DNA of 64,000 nt from Clavibacter tessellarius (GCF_001618005.1 NZ_LQXA01000005.1:17067-81066); one strand, 5' to 3'. Shown: positions 29,504 through 37,341, counted from the stretch's first letter. The notes: a model not told the origin generated them from the letters alone. Numbers and translations are program-made.

Positions 29504-30916
29504 TCAGTACACGCTCGCTTCCCGGACGACCTCGCCCGTCACGGGATCCGGCTCCCGCTCGGGCTCCGGCCCGTGCTGCGCCGCCTTCAGGATGAGGCGG
29601 AACTCCACCACCGCGAGCGACCCGTAGACGAGCGTGAACGCGACGAGCGAGATCAGCACCTGCAGCCCGGTGACGTTGGGCGAGACGGCGGAGGACGTCT
29701 GCAGCAGGCTGAACACGATCCACGGCTGGCGGCCCATCTCCGTGAAGATCCAGCCGACCGTCATCGCGAGCAGCGGGAGCGGGGCGGCCCAGATGGCGAC
29801 CCGCCACATCCACGGCCTGGTGATGCGGCGCCCGCGGCGCGTGAACCAGAGGCCCGCGACGGCGACGCCGATGGCCGCCATGCCGAAGCCCATCATCCAG
29901 CGGAACGCCCAGTAGGTGACCCAGATGGTGGGCGTGTAGTCGCCGGGGCCGTAGCTCGCCACGTACTGCGCCTGCAGGTCGTTGATGCCCTGCACGGTGC
30001 CGTCGAGCGTGTGCGTGGAGAGGAACGAGAGCAGGTACGGGATGCGGATGGAGAACAGCTCGCTGGAGCCGTCCGGCGTGCCCCAGGTGAAGAGCGAGAA
30101 CGACGCGGCCGCTCCCGATGAGGTGTCGTAGTGCGCCTCGGCGGCCGCCATCTTCATCGGCTGCGTCTGCACCATGGCGAGGCCGAGCTGGTCGCCCGAC
30201 AGGATCGTGAGCGCGCCGGAGACGACCATGAACCACATGCCGAACCTCAGCGCCGGCATCATCGTGTCGAGGTGCTGGTTGCGCGAGAGGTGCCAGGCGG
30301 CGACCGAGATGATCACGGCGGCCGCGCACATGAAGGCGGCGAAGATCGTGTGCGGGAACGCGGCGAGCGCGACCTTGTTCGTGAGGAGCGCCCCGATGTC
30401 GGTGAGCTCCGCGCGGCCGCGGGCCTCGTCGATGCGGTAGCCCACCGGGTTCTGCATGAAGGCGTTGGCCGCGAGGATGAAGTAGGCCGACAGGATCGAC
30501 GCCGCCGACACCACCCAGATGGACGCCAGGTGCAGCCCCTTCGGGAGCTTGTCCCAACCGAAGATCCAGACGCCGATGAACGACGCCTCGAGGAAGAACG
30601 CCAGCAGCCCCTCGAGCGCGAGCGGGGCGCCGAACACGTCGCCGACGAAGCGCGAGTACTCCGACCAGTTCATGCCGAACTGGAACTCCTGCACGATGCC
30701 GGTGACGGTGCCCATCGCGAAGTTGATGAGGAAGATCCGCCCGAAGAAGCGCGTGAGGCGCAGGTACTCCTGCTTGCCGGTGCGCACCCAGGCGGTCTGA
30801 TACAGCGCGCAGACGACGGCCATGCCGATCGTGAGCGGCACGAAGAGGAAGTGGTAGACGGTCGTGAGGCCGAACTGCCAGCGGGAGAGGACGAGCGGGT
30901 CGAGGAGCTCGTTCAC
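29504..30916 (-). CDS. cydA: Cytochrome bd oxidase subunit I
   Basis: A 470-residue CydA. The heme-ligand histidine is in TTVYHFLFVPLT (residue ~22). The acidic proton-path residues lie in EGLLAFFLEASFIGVW, and the GRQPW motif in TEMGRQPWIVFSLLQT is universal. The quinol-binding loop is short, as in most Gram-positives. GTG 30916 is chosen because GGAGCGGG lies nearby and VNELLDPLVLSRWQFG is the conserved N-terminus. A candidate promoter and operator lie ~190 bases upstream. Confidence 0.96.
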   Translation of the reverse strand: MNELLDPLVLSRWQFGLTTVYHFLFVPLTIGMAVVCALYQTAWVRTGKQEYLRLTRFFGRIFLINFAMGTVTGIVQEFQFGMNWSEYSRFVGDVFGAPLALEGLLAFFLEASFIGVWIFGWDKLPKGLHLASIWVVSAASILSAYFILAANAFMQNPVGYRIDEARGRAELTDIGALLTNKVALAAFPHTIFAAFMCAAAVIISVAAWHLSRNQHLDTMMPALRFGMWFMVVSGALTILSGDQLGLAMVQTQPMKMAAAEAHYDTSSGAAASFSLFTWGTPDGSSELFSIRIPYLLSFLSTHTLDGTVQGINDLQAQYVASYGPGDYTPTIWVTYWAFRWMMGFGMAAIGVAVAGLWFTRRGRRITRPWMWRVAIWAAPLPLLAMTVGWIFTEMGRQPWIVFSLLQTSSAVSPNVTGLQVLISLVAFTLVYGSLAVVEFRLILKAAQHGPEPEREPDPVTGEVVREASVY

Positions 30917-31041
30917 GAGCGGGTCCCGCTCCGGGCGGCGCCCGTGCGGCGCGGATCCCGCGGGACCGACGCGTGCGACGGACGGGCGGCCGGGAGCCGG
31001 CTCGCGTGCGGGTGGTCGGCGGGGGCGGGATGCGGTGTCAT
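30913..31041 (-). CDS. Possible small upstream ORF coupled to cydA
   Basis: A 42-codon frame from ATG 31041 ends in a TGA that overlaps the GTG start of cydA (GTGA). Its third codon positions are mostly G or C, as in the real genes here. The Shine-Dalgarno is weak and distant (AGGAAG), and the peptide (Pro/Ala/Arg/His-rich) resembles nothing I know. It could be a leader peptide that couples translation to cydA, or chance. Confidence 0.25.
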   Translation of the reverse strand: MTPHPAPADHPHASRLPAARPSHASVPRDPRRTGAARSGTRS

Positions 31042-31354
31042 GGCGACCGGCTGCGCTTCCTGTGGAGGGCGGATCGTGCGGTTCGAGGCTCCATCGCGAC
31101 GCCTCCATTCTACGACTTGTAGACGATCGGCGCGAGGGGCGCGGCATATCCCGGTCGGGCCGCGTTCGCCCGACGGCGGCGCGCGCGACACCCGGCGTTC
31201 ATCCGGCCGGGCGAGCCTTCGAGGACGCATCCGGTCGGCGTCGACCCGGTGCGCCCGCGTCCACGCGCGGCCCGCCGGGTCGCGCCTCCGCCGGATCCGA
31301 TCCGCAGCACCCGGCCCCGCACGACCCGAACCGCACGACGACCGAAGGGCCGCC
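30917..31354. other. cydA leader and divergent intergenic region
   Basis: 438 bases between cydA and the next rightward gene. It contains the small upstream frame (30913-31041), the candidate cyd promoter/operator at 31107-31123, and the ribosome binding region of the 144-residue protein gene. No other coding frame is supported. Confidence 0.5.
31107..31123 (-). promoter_or_regulatory. cyd operon -10 box with overlapping operator
   Basis: On the minus strand TAGAAT (31112-31107) is a good -10 hexamer; no clear -35 is visible. Overlapping it, 31109-31123 reads TCTAC-GACTT-GTAGA, a perfect 5-5-5 inverted repeat. This resembles operators of BlaI/MecI/CopY-type winged-helix repressors (TAC/GTA half-sites), an inference. 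A repressor here would block the cydABDC promoter. Confidence 0.5.
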
Positions 31355-31789
31355 ATGAACTCCTCCGCCCCCGCACCCCGGGCCTCCGGCCTCGCGACGG
31401 GATCCGCCGCTGCGGCTCCCGCGACCGCGTCCGCCTACGTCGGCGTCCTCGTGGCCGACGGCGCCCGGCTCGCCGGGCGCGTCGCCGAGGCCGCCGAGCG
31501 CGTCGTGGCCGAGGCCCCCGAGCGGTACGACGCACGCACCGCGTCGGTGCAGGACGTGCTCGTCGTGGCCCTCGCCCTGGTGGCCGGCGGGCTCGACGTC
31601 CGCGACGCCGCCCAGCACGCGGTCGCCGGGGATCCCGCACCCGTCATCCAGGCGCTGCACTCGCTCGCGGGGCGCGGCGGCGTCGAGCCGTACCTCCTCC
31701 GCAACGGCCTCGAGGTGCACCACTTCCACGCGCTGCGGGACGCCGTCGTCGCCGTCGGCGCGCGCGAGCTGGACGAGTCGCAGGACTGA
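31355..31789 (+). CDS. Hypothetical protein, 144 residues
   Basis: I do not recognise a family. The first ~25 residues are a Ser/Pro/Ala-rich tail; residues ~28-140 look like a compact alpha/beta domain, starting SAYVGVLVADGARLAGRVAE and including GGVEPYLLRNGLEVHHFHAL. There is no signal peptide or membrane helix. GC-rich third codon positions across the frame support it being a gene. It precedes the 6C RNA locus and diverges from cydA. Confidence 0.65.
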   Translation: MNSSAPAPRASGLATGSAAAAPATASAYVGVLVADGARLAGRVAEAAERVVAEAPERYDARTASVQDVLVVALALVAGGLDVRDAAQHAVAGDPAPVIQALHSLAGRGGVEPYLLRNGLEVHHFHALRDAVVAVGARELDESQD

Positions 31790-31860
31790 TCCGCGCCGCG
31801 CCCCTCCTACTGGGGCCAGCCCGGTGTGTCCGCATAAATGAGGACCGGCTAGAGTCGTCT

Positions 31861-32044
31861 ACGAGCAGACGGCCCTTACCCCCCCCTGGGGCCGATGCTC
31901 GCAACCCGACGAGCGCGTCCGTCCATCCCCCCCCGGGCGGACCGCTCCCGGACCACGACGGCCTCCTCTCCCCCGAAGGAACCCGGGCCGTCGGAGAGAG
32001 GCCCGGCACCGTGCGGCGTTCCCGCGCCCCGTGCCGGGCCTCTC
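31861..32044 (+). ncRNA. 6C-type small RNA
   Basis: Two adjacent hairpins each present a run of eight C in the loop. Hairpin 1 spans 31862-31901 (outer stem CGAGCA/TGCTCG, inner CGGCCC/GGGCCG, C-run 31879-31886). Hairpin 2 spans 31917-31942 (GTCCGTCC with GGGCGGAC, C-run 31927-31934). This is the defining feature of the actinobacterial 6C RNA motif. A -10-like TAGAGT at 31850 would start transcription near 31861. Downstream stems at 31956-31963/31986-31993 and 31996-32009/32031-32044 can terminate it; the exact 3' end is uncertain. The mycobacterial member acts in trans on mRNAs through its C-rich loops. Confidence 0.82.
31996..32044. terminator. Terminator hairpin between 6C RNA and acetyltransferase gene
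   Basis: A 14-bp stem (31996-32009 with 32031-32044, arm GAGAGGCCCGGCAC) with a 21-base loop that can itself pair. It lies between a rightward RNA and a leftward gene and can serve both. Confidence 0.8.
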
Positions 32045-32058
32045 GACCGTCCGCCGCC

Positions 32059-32565
32059 TCAGGCGCGGGGCGCGTCCTCGAGCGGGAGGTGCAGGATCGC
32101 GAGGTCGAGCGACCGCCCGAACTTGACGCCGATTCCGGGCAGGAGCCCCACCCGACGGAAGCCGAGCCGCTCGTGCAGCCGGATGGATCCCGCGTTGCCG
32201 GCCTCGATGTCCGCGAACATCGCGCGCTTCCCGGCCGCCTTCGCGTGCGCGATGAGCCCCTCCACGAGCGCCCGGCCGATGCCCTGCCCCTGGAAGCCCT
32301 CGCGCACGTAGACGGAGTCCTCTACGGAGAAGCGGTAGCCGGACTTCTCCCGCCACTGCCCGTAGGTGCCGTACCCCGCGACGCGCCCGTCGACGTCGGC
32401 GATGAGGATCGGGTCGCCCGCCGCCGTGGTCTCCTCGTACCAGCGCTCGCGCTCGGCGCGGTCCACGGGCTCGTCCATCCAGAGGGCCGTGCCGTGCAGG
32501 ATGGCGTCGTTGCGGATGTCCAGCAGGTCGTCGATGTCGCGGGGCTCGGCGGGGCGGATCAGCAT
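32059..32565 (-). CDS. GNAT acetyltransferase (phosphinothricin/Met-sulfoximine type)
   Basis: A 168-residue GNAT enzyme: LIRPAEPRDIDDLLDIRNDA start, VAGYGTYGQWREKSGYRFSV, the acetyl-CoA loop GFQGQGIGRALVEGLI, and IEAGNAGSIRLHERLGFRRVG. The pattern RxKSGYRFSVEDSVYV is typical of the PAT/MddA subgroup, which acetylates methionine sulfoximine/sulfone or phosphinothricin; the natural substrate is not certain. ATG 32565 places the conserved start at residue 2. Confidence 0.88.
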   Translation of the reverse strand: MLIRPAEPRDIDDLLDIRNDAILHGTALWMDEPVDRAERERWYEETTAAGDPILIADVDGRVAGYGTYGQWREKSGYRFSVEDSVYVREGFQGQGIGRALVEGLIAHAKAAGKRAMFADIEAGNAGSIRLHERLGFRRVGLLPGIGVKFGRSLDLAILHLPLEDAPRA

Positions 32566-32621
32566 CCCACCAGGGTATCGGCGCGGTCGTCGCCGGCCCA
32601 CGAGTGCGGCAGGATCGATGC

Positions 32622-32792
32622 ATGCACTGCACCATCGCGCCCGTCCCCGGGGACGACGAGGACGCGACCCTCCTCCGGCCGGCCCCGCACGCCGTGCGGT
32701 CCTCCGCGCCCGAGGGCTCGGCGGCGATCCCCCGCTCCGGCGCCTCCGCCGGATCCGCGCGCTCGCGCTGCTCCGGGCTGACGCTCGCGTGA
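32622..32792 (+). CDS. Small ORF coupled to the UbiA gene
   Basis: A 56-residue frame, ATG at 32622 with AGGA seven bases upstream, ending in a TGA that overlaps the UbiA GTG start (GTGA). Nearly all its codons end in G or C, matching genuine genes of the window and unlike the other frames here. The peptide starts MHCTIAPVPGDDEDATLL and has three Cys in total but no recognised domain. It may be a small partner of the prenyltransferase or a coupling leader. Confidence 0.45.
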   Translation: MHCTIAPVPGDDEDATLLRPAPHAVRSSAPEGSAAIPRSGASAGSARSRCSGLTLA

Positions 32793-33643
32793 GGCGCCCC
32801 CTGCGGTCGATCCGGCTCCTCGCGCTCTCCTCGCATCCGGGTCCGACGGCCACCGTCACCGTGCTCGCGGCCGGCCTCGCCGCGGCCCTCGGGTTCGCGC
32901 CCGGGCGCGTCGCCGCCGTCGCGGTGGCCGTGCTCCTCGGGCAGCTGTCGATCGGGCTGTCCAACGACTGGATCGACGCGGGCCGCGACCGCCGTGTCGG
33001 CCGCACCGACAAGCCGGTCGCGCGCGGCGAGGTGACCGTGGCCGAGGTGCGCGCCGCCGCGCTCGGCACGGCGGCCGCCTGCCTCGCGGTGTCCGCGCTG
33101 CTGGGGCCGGCCTTCCTCGTCGCGCACGTGGTGCTGGTCGGCGCGGGCTGGGCCTACAACGCGGGGCTCAAGCGCACGGCGGCGAGCGTCGTGCCGTTCG
33201 TCGTGGCCTTCGGGATCCTGCCGACCGTGGTGGCGCTCGGTGGCCCGGATCCGCTGCCCGCCGCCGCCTGGGCCGTCGCCACGGGCGCGGTGCTCGGCGT
33301 CTCCATCCACTTCACCAACGTGCTCCCCGACCTGGAGGACGACGCGCGGACGGGCGTGCGCGGCCTGCCGCACCGGCTGGGCCGCGTGCCGTCGGGCCTG
33401 GTCGCCTTCGGGGCGCTCGCCCTCGGCGCGGTGGTCGCGTCGGTCGGGCCCGTGCTCGCCGATCCCGCGCACGCCGTGACGCCGCTCGCCGTCGCGGGCC
33501 TGGTCGCGATGCTGGCGATCGCGGCGTGGGGCGCGGTGCTGGTCGTCACGCGACCACCGGGTCGGCTCCTGTTCCGGCTGATCATGGCGGCGTCGCTGCT
33601 GCTCGTGGCGCTCGTCGCGGCGAACGCCACGCAGCTCACCTGA
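32789..33643 (+). CDS. UbiA family prenyltransferase
   Basis: A 284-residue membrane prenyltransferase. The first Asp-rich motif is NDWIDAGRD (residues ~59-67, with GRTDKPVARGEV following) and the second is DLEDDARTG (near 180). Many hydrophobic helices surround them. Such enzymes attach polyprenyl chains to aromatic or quinone precursors. The start is GTG 32789, overlapping the small upstream frame. The 3' end overlaps the convergent FAD monooxygenase gene by eight bases. Its setting suggests it prenylates a type III polyketide product, or it may act in menaquinone/heme side paths. Confidence 0.87.
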   Translation: MRRPLRSIRLLALSSHPGPTATVTVLAAGLAAALGFAPGRVAAVAVAVLLGQLSIGLSNDWIDAGRDRRVGRTDKPVARGEVTVAEVRAAALGTAAACLAVSALLGPAFLVAHVVLVGAGWAYNAGLKRTAASVVPFVVAFGILPTVVALGGPDPLPAAAWAVATGAVLGVSIHFTNVLPDLEDDARTGVRGLPHRLGRVPSGLVAFGALALGAVVASVGPVLADPAHAVTPLAVAGLVAMLAIAAWGAVLVVTRPPGRLLFRLIMAASLLLVALVAANATQLT

Positions 33644-34826
33644 TCCGCGCGCCCGCGTCCCTGCCCATGGCGTAGACGGACGCGAGCCCGGCGGCGGCGG
33701 GCGACGCGAGGACCGCGCGGAGCCCGGCGTCGCGCACGACCCGCGTGAGGCCGCGGACCGGCCGGCCGAGCGCGGTGTTGATCTCCGACTGCACCGCGGC
33801 GCGTCGGGCGCTCGACATGCGGTCGCGCTCCCAGCGGGCGATGCGGTGCGCGTCCGGCACGCCGTCGCGGGAGCGGACGGCGTCGACCAGGATCGGCGCG
33901 AGGGCGTCCGCGTCGAGCCAGCCGAGGTTCATGCCCTGGCCGCCGATGGGGCTGATCTCGTGGGCCGCGTCGCCGATGAGCAGCGCGCGGCCGGCGGACA
34001 TGCGACGCGCCAGACGCCGCCGTACGCCGAACCCGCTCACGGGATCGAGGTCCGCGGCGCGCACGACGTGGCCGGTGCGCGCGCGCACCGCCGCGGCGAC
34101 GATCTCGGCCGGATCGCCGTCCCCCTCCCCGGCGCGCACGCCGACGACGAAGCGGCGCATGCCGCCGGGCAGCGGGAACGACTCGACGACGCCGTCCGGG
34201 TGCAGCGTGATCACGGCGTCGTCGCCGCCGTCCGTGGTGTCGGGGGCGTCGCCCATGAGGAAGCGGTCGGGCAGCGGGCGTTCGTCCACGCCGATGCCGA
34301 GGAGGTCGCGGACCCGGCCGCGCGTGCCGTCGGCGCCGATCACGAGGCGCGCCGTCGCCTCGACGAGCCGGCCGTCCGCGTCCTGGCCCGTCGCGCGGAC
34401 GCCGCCGCCGGGCGCCTCGACCGGATCCGCGTCGAGCCCCGTGAGCGTCACGCCGCGTCGGAGCGCGTCCGGGGCGAGCGCGGCGAGGCGGCGGGCGAGG
34501 ATCGCCTCGGTGCGCCACTGCGGCAACGCCGCCACGTACGGGTGCGTGGCGGACGCGCCGGCGAAGGACACCCGGCCGATCGCGCGGCCGCGCGCCATCG
34601 CGATGCCGTTCCGCACGAGCACCGCCTCGGCGACCATCTCGTCGGCCACGCCGAGGCGGTCGAACGCGTCGAGGGAGGGCGCGTGGATGCCGATGGCCCG
34701 GGACAGCCGCGCGGGCTCGGGCCGCGCCTCCCAGACGCGCACGTCGAGGCCAGCCTGCGCCAGGAGCGCCGCGAGGTGGATCCCCACGGGCCCGCCGCCC
34801 ACGACCAGCGCGTCGCGCGGGCTCAC
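33636..34826 (-). CDS. FAD-dependent aromatic monooxygenase
   Basis: A 396-residue group A flavoprotein hydroxylase. The dinucleotide fold is GGGPVGIHLAALLAQAG, the DG motif lies in VIGADGTRGRVRDLLGI, and the GD motif is RALLIGDAAHEISPIGGQGM (a canonical FAD ribityl contact). The start GTG 34826 overlaps the methyltransferase stop by four bases. In the Streptomyces srs operon a related hydroxylase (SrsC) acts on the resorcinol made by a type III polyketide synthase; the same order here suggests an equivalent role. Confidence 0.9.
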   Translation of the reverse strand: MSPRDALVVGGGPVGIHLAALLAQAGLDVRVWEARPEPARLSRAIGIHAPSLDAFDRLGVADEMVAEAVLVRNGIAMARGRAIGRVSFAGASATHPYVAALPQWRTEAILARRLAALAPDALRRGVTLTGLDADPVEAPGGGVRATGQDADGRLVEATARLVIGADGTRGRVRDLLGIGVDERPLPDRFLMGDAPDTTDGGDDAVITLHPDGVVESFPLPGGMRRFVVGVRAGEGDGDPAEIVAAAVRARTGHVVRAADLDPVSGFGVRRRLARRMSAGRALLIGDAAHEISPIGGQGMNLGWLDADALAPILVDAVRSRDGVPDAHRIARWERDRMSSARRAAVQSEINTALGRPVRGLTRVVRDAGLRAVLASPAAAGLASVYAMGRDAGARIR

Positions 34827-35527
34827 CGCGTCGCGCCCCGCGCCGAGGGGTCGCGCACCAGGAGCAGCCGGCAGGGCACGGCCCCCTCGACGCGCCAGCC
34901 GTCCGGCACGCGCAGCGCGAGCTCCACGGGCGTCCAGCTGCGGCGGATCGAACGCAGCCCGTCGACGTGCACGAACGAGCCCCGCGCCACCAGCCGGGAC
35001 AGCGGACCGTAGACCGCGTACGCGAGCCGGCTCCGCGCGATGTCGCCGTGCATCGCGCGCGGGGCGAGCGCCGCGGAGTCCGCGAGCAGCGCGTCGAGGG
35101 CGGCGTCGTCGAGATGGTGCAGCACGTGGTTGCTCGTCACCAGGTCGAAGCGGCGGCCCTCGCCGACGAGGTCGGCGCTCGACGCCCGGAGGAACGTCAG
35201 GTCGGGATCCGCCGGCAGGTCGCGCGTGAACTCGGCCGCGCGGGGATCGGGGTCGATGCCCGTCACGCGCAGCCGCAGCCCGTCCCGGCGCGCCCACCGG
35301 ACGAGGGCGACGGGCACGTCCCCGCCGCCCGAGCCGATGTCGAGGAGCGTCGTCTCCCGCGCCGGGGACAGCAGCGGGCGGATCCGGGACCGGTACACCC
35401 CGCGCCACCCCGCCACGACGCGGTTGACGAGCGCGAAGCGGGCGTACGTGCGGTCGAGCGCCGCGGGGTCGCAGTCGGGGTCGTCCATCAGCTCGGTGAG
35501 GCCGACGTCGCGACGGGACAGGTCCAT
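34823..35527 (-). CDS. SAM-dependent methyltransferase of the polyketide cluster
   Basis: A 234-residue class I methyltransferase. Motif I is LLDIGSGGGDVPVALVRWA; motif II/post-I is VTGIDPDPRAAEF; LVTSNHVLHHLDD is the typical acceptor-side segment. It probably O- or C-methylates the type III polyketide product. Its ATG overlaps the last base of the polyketide synthase stop, and its stop overlaps the monooxygenase start, so the three genes form one coupled unit. Confidence 0.88.
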   Translation of the reverse strand: MDLSRRDVGLTELMDDPDCDPAALDRTYARFALVNRVVAGWRGVYRSRIRPLLSPARETTLLDIGSGGGDVPVALVRWARRDGLRLRVTGIDPDPRAAEFTRDLPADPDLTFLRASSADLVGEGRRFDLVTSNHVLHHLDDAALDALLADSAALAPRAMHGDIARSRLAYAVYGPLSRLVARGSFVHVDGLRSIRRSWTPVELALRVPDGWRVEGAVPCRLLLVRDPSARGATR

Positions 35528-36747
35528 CAGGCGATGCGGCGGGTCATCAGCGACGTCTCGACCGTGAGCCCCGGTCCGAACGCCATGGCGCACACGCGAC
35601 CGGCACCCGCGCCCGGGACGGCGACGGGTGCGGCCAGCTCGCTGCCGTCCACGCCCGGGACGTACGCGGGCGGGGTGCCGTGCAGGATCCGCCGGAGCAC
35701 GAACAGCACGGTGGCGCTCGACATGTTGCCGACCTCCGCGAGCGTCGACCGCGACGCCTGGAGCTGGCGGGGCGCGAGCGCCAGCCGGTCCTCCACGCGG
35801 TCGAGGATGCTGCGCCCGCCCGGGTGGATCGCCCAGTCCTCGATGTCCGCGGGCGCGACGCCCCGGAGCGCGGGCACCTGCGCCCACAGCGGCTCGAGCG
35901 CGCCCGTGATGTGCTCGTCGATGATCTTCGGCACGTAGCTGGAGAGCACCATGTCGAAGCCCTGGTCGCCGATGGTCCACGCCATGTCGTCCTCGCCGAC
36001 GGGCGTGAGGACGGTCTCGAACGCGTCGAGGTCGAGCACGGTGGATCCGGCGGGTGCGGGCCGCGCGGTGACGACGGCGGCCGCGGCGCCGTCGCCGAAC
36101 ACGGAGGACGCGACGATCGTGTCGGCGTCGTCCGAGGAGTGCAGGTGCAGCGAGCACAGCTCGACGCACACGACGAGGACGACCGCGTCCGGGTCGGCGG
36201 CGCAGAACTGCGACGCCATCCGGAGCGCCGGGAACGCGCCGTAGCAGCCCATGAACCCGAGGTGGAAGCGCTGGGTGGACGCGCCGAGGCCGAGGCCGCG
36301 GACGACGGCGTAGTCGGGTCCGGGCGCGTAGAAGCCGGTGCAGGAGACGGTGACGACGTGCGTCACGTCGGCGGCCTCGACCCCGGCCGCCTGCTCGAGG
36401 GCCTGCCGCGCGGCGCCGAGCAGCAGCGCGGGGGCCTCGCGGATGTACGTGTCGTTGCGGGCGCCGGTGCCGGGCGTGAGGATGCGGCCGGTCCCGCGGT
36501 CGTAGAACACGGGCTCCTCCGCGTGCGGCGCGGCCGGAGCATCGGCACCCGCCATGCCGGGCGCGGTGCCGAGCTCGTCGATGACCGTGTGGCGCGTGCG
36601 GATGCCGGACGCCCCGAACGCCGCCGAGACGAGCCGCGTCCCGAGGCGGCTGAGCTCGGGCTGGCTCCCGAACAGGTCGCGCACCCCCTCCTGCGCGAGG
36701 ACGGTCGGCGGGACCTCCGTCGCGATGGAGCGGATCGACGCGGTCAG
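35527..36747 (-). CDS. Type III polyketide synthase
   Basis: A ~406-residue chalcone/stilbene-synthase-fold enzyme. Catalytic triad residues are Cys (GFMGCYGAFPALR, ~168), His (DWAIHPGGRSILD, ~308) and Asn (EVGNMSSATVLF, ~341). VTVSCTGFYAPGPDY matches bacterial alkylresorcinol/alkylpyrone synthases. No ATG, GTG or TTG lies between the end of DUF3618 and the conserved start SIATEVPPTVL. The only suitably placed codon is CTG at 36747, overlapping the upstream stop (CTGA), so the start is uncertain. It condenses acyl-CoA with malonyl-CoA; the acyl starter is unknown. Confidence 0.88.
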   Translation of the reverse strand: MTASIRSIATEVPPTVLAQEGVRDLFGSQPELSRLGTRLVSAAFGASGIRTRHTVIDELGTAPGMAGADAPAAPHAEEPVFYDRGTGRILTPGTGARNDTYIREAPALLLGAARQALEQAAGVEAADVTHVVTVSCTGFYAPGPDYAVVRGLGLGASTQRFHLGFMGCYGAFPALRMASQFCAADPDAVVLVVCVELCSLHLHSSDDADTIVASSVFGDGAAAAVVTARPAPAGSTVLDLDAFETVLTPVGEDDMAWTIGDQGFDMVLSSYVPKIIDEHITGALEPLWAQVPALRGVAPADIEDWAIHPGGRSILDRVEDRLALAPRQLQASRSTLAEVGNMSSATVLFVLRRILHGTPPAYVPGVDGSELAAPVAVPGAGAGRVCAMAFGPGLTVETSLMTRRIA

Positions 36748-37196
36748 CGTCGGCCGCCGGAGACGACGGAGGCGCCCACCGCGATGACGACGGCCACGGC
36801 GCCCGCGCCGATCGAGGCGGCGAGGGCGGGGTCCTTCCGGGTGAAGGCGCGCGTGCGGGCCGTCAGGTCGTCGGTCGTGCTGCGGACGCGCGCGACGACG
36901 TCGTCGCGGATGCCGCGCACGCGGCCGGACGCCTCGGCCTTCAGGTCCGACGCCCGGGCCGGCACGTCGAGCGCGGTCTCGAGCTCGCGGACGGTGCGGG
37001 CGAGCTCGTCGCGGCCGGAGCGGATGTCGCGCTTCAGCTCCTCGGGGCTGCGCTTGGGCGCGGGCGGGATGTCGGCCCCCTGCCCGTGCGGGGCCGACTC
37101 GGCGACGACCTTGTGCTTGCGCACCTCGCGGGCCACGGTCGTCACGGCACCGAGCACGCTCACCTCGCCGGTCGGGGACTTCTTCTTCTTCGCCAT
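36744..37196 (-). CDS. DUF3618 family membrane protein
   Basis: A 150-residue protein: a Lys-rich start (MAKKKKSPTGEVSVLGAVTT), the DUF3618 segment SPEELKRDIRSGRDELARTVRELETALDVPARA, a coiled-coil-like stretch and one C-terminal membrane helix (ASIGAGAVAVVIAVGASVVSG). The function of the family is unknown; it resembles small envelope proteins. ATG 37196 is chosen for the AGGAG about eight bases upstream. It is directly upstream of, and overlaps, the polyketide synthase gene. Confidence 0.85.
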   Translation of the reverse strand: MAKKKKSPTGEVSVLGAVTTVAREVRKHKVVAESAPHGQGADIPPAPKRSPEELKRDIRSGRDELARTVRELETALDVPARASDLKAEASGRVRGIRDDVVARVRSTTDDLTARTRAFTRKDPALAASIGAGAVAVVIAVGASVVSGGRR

Positions 37197-37241
37197 GCGC
37201 GGGCTCCTGCCGTCGGGAAAGGACATCGGTGGGTCCATTGT

Positions 37242-37310
37242 GCTCCGCCGCGTGCACGGCGGAGCGCGATGCGACGAGGGGCCGGCGCTCGTGCGTCGGC
37301 CCCTCGTCGC
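37242..37310. terminator. Twin hairpins after the osmoprotectant operon
   Basis: Stem 1: GCTCCGCC at 37242-37249 with GGCGGAGC at 37258-37265. Stem 2: 14 bp, 37271-37284 with 37297-37310 (arm GCGACGAGGGGCCG). Stem 2 lies about 30 bases past the stop of the leftward operon and is its likely terminator; stem 1 lies in the leader of DUF3618. Confidence 0.8.
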
Positions 37311-37341
37311 GGGACGGGCCTCTCGGCCCGGTCGGCTCCTC

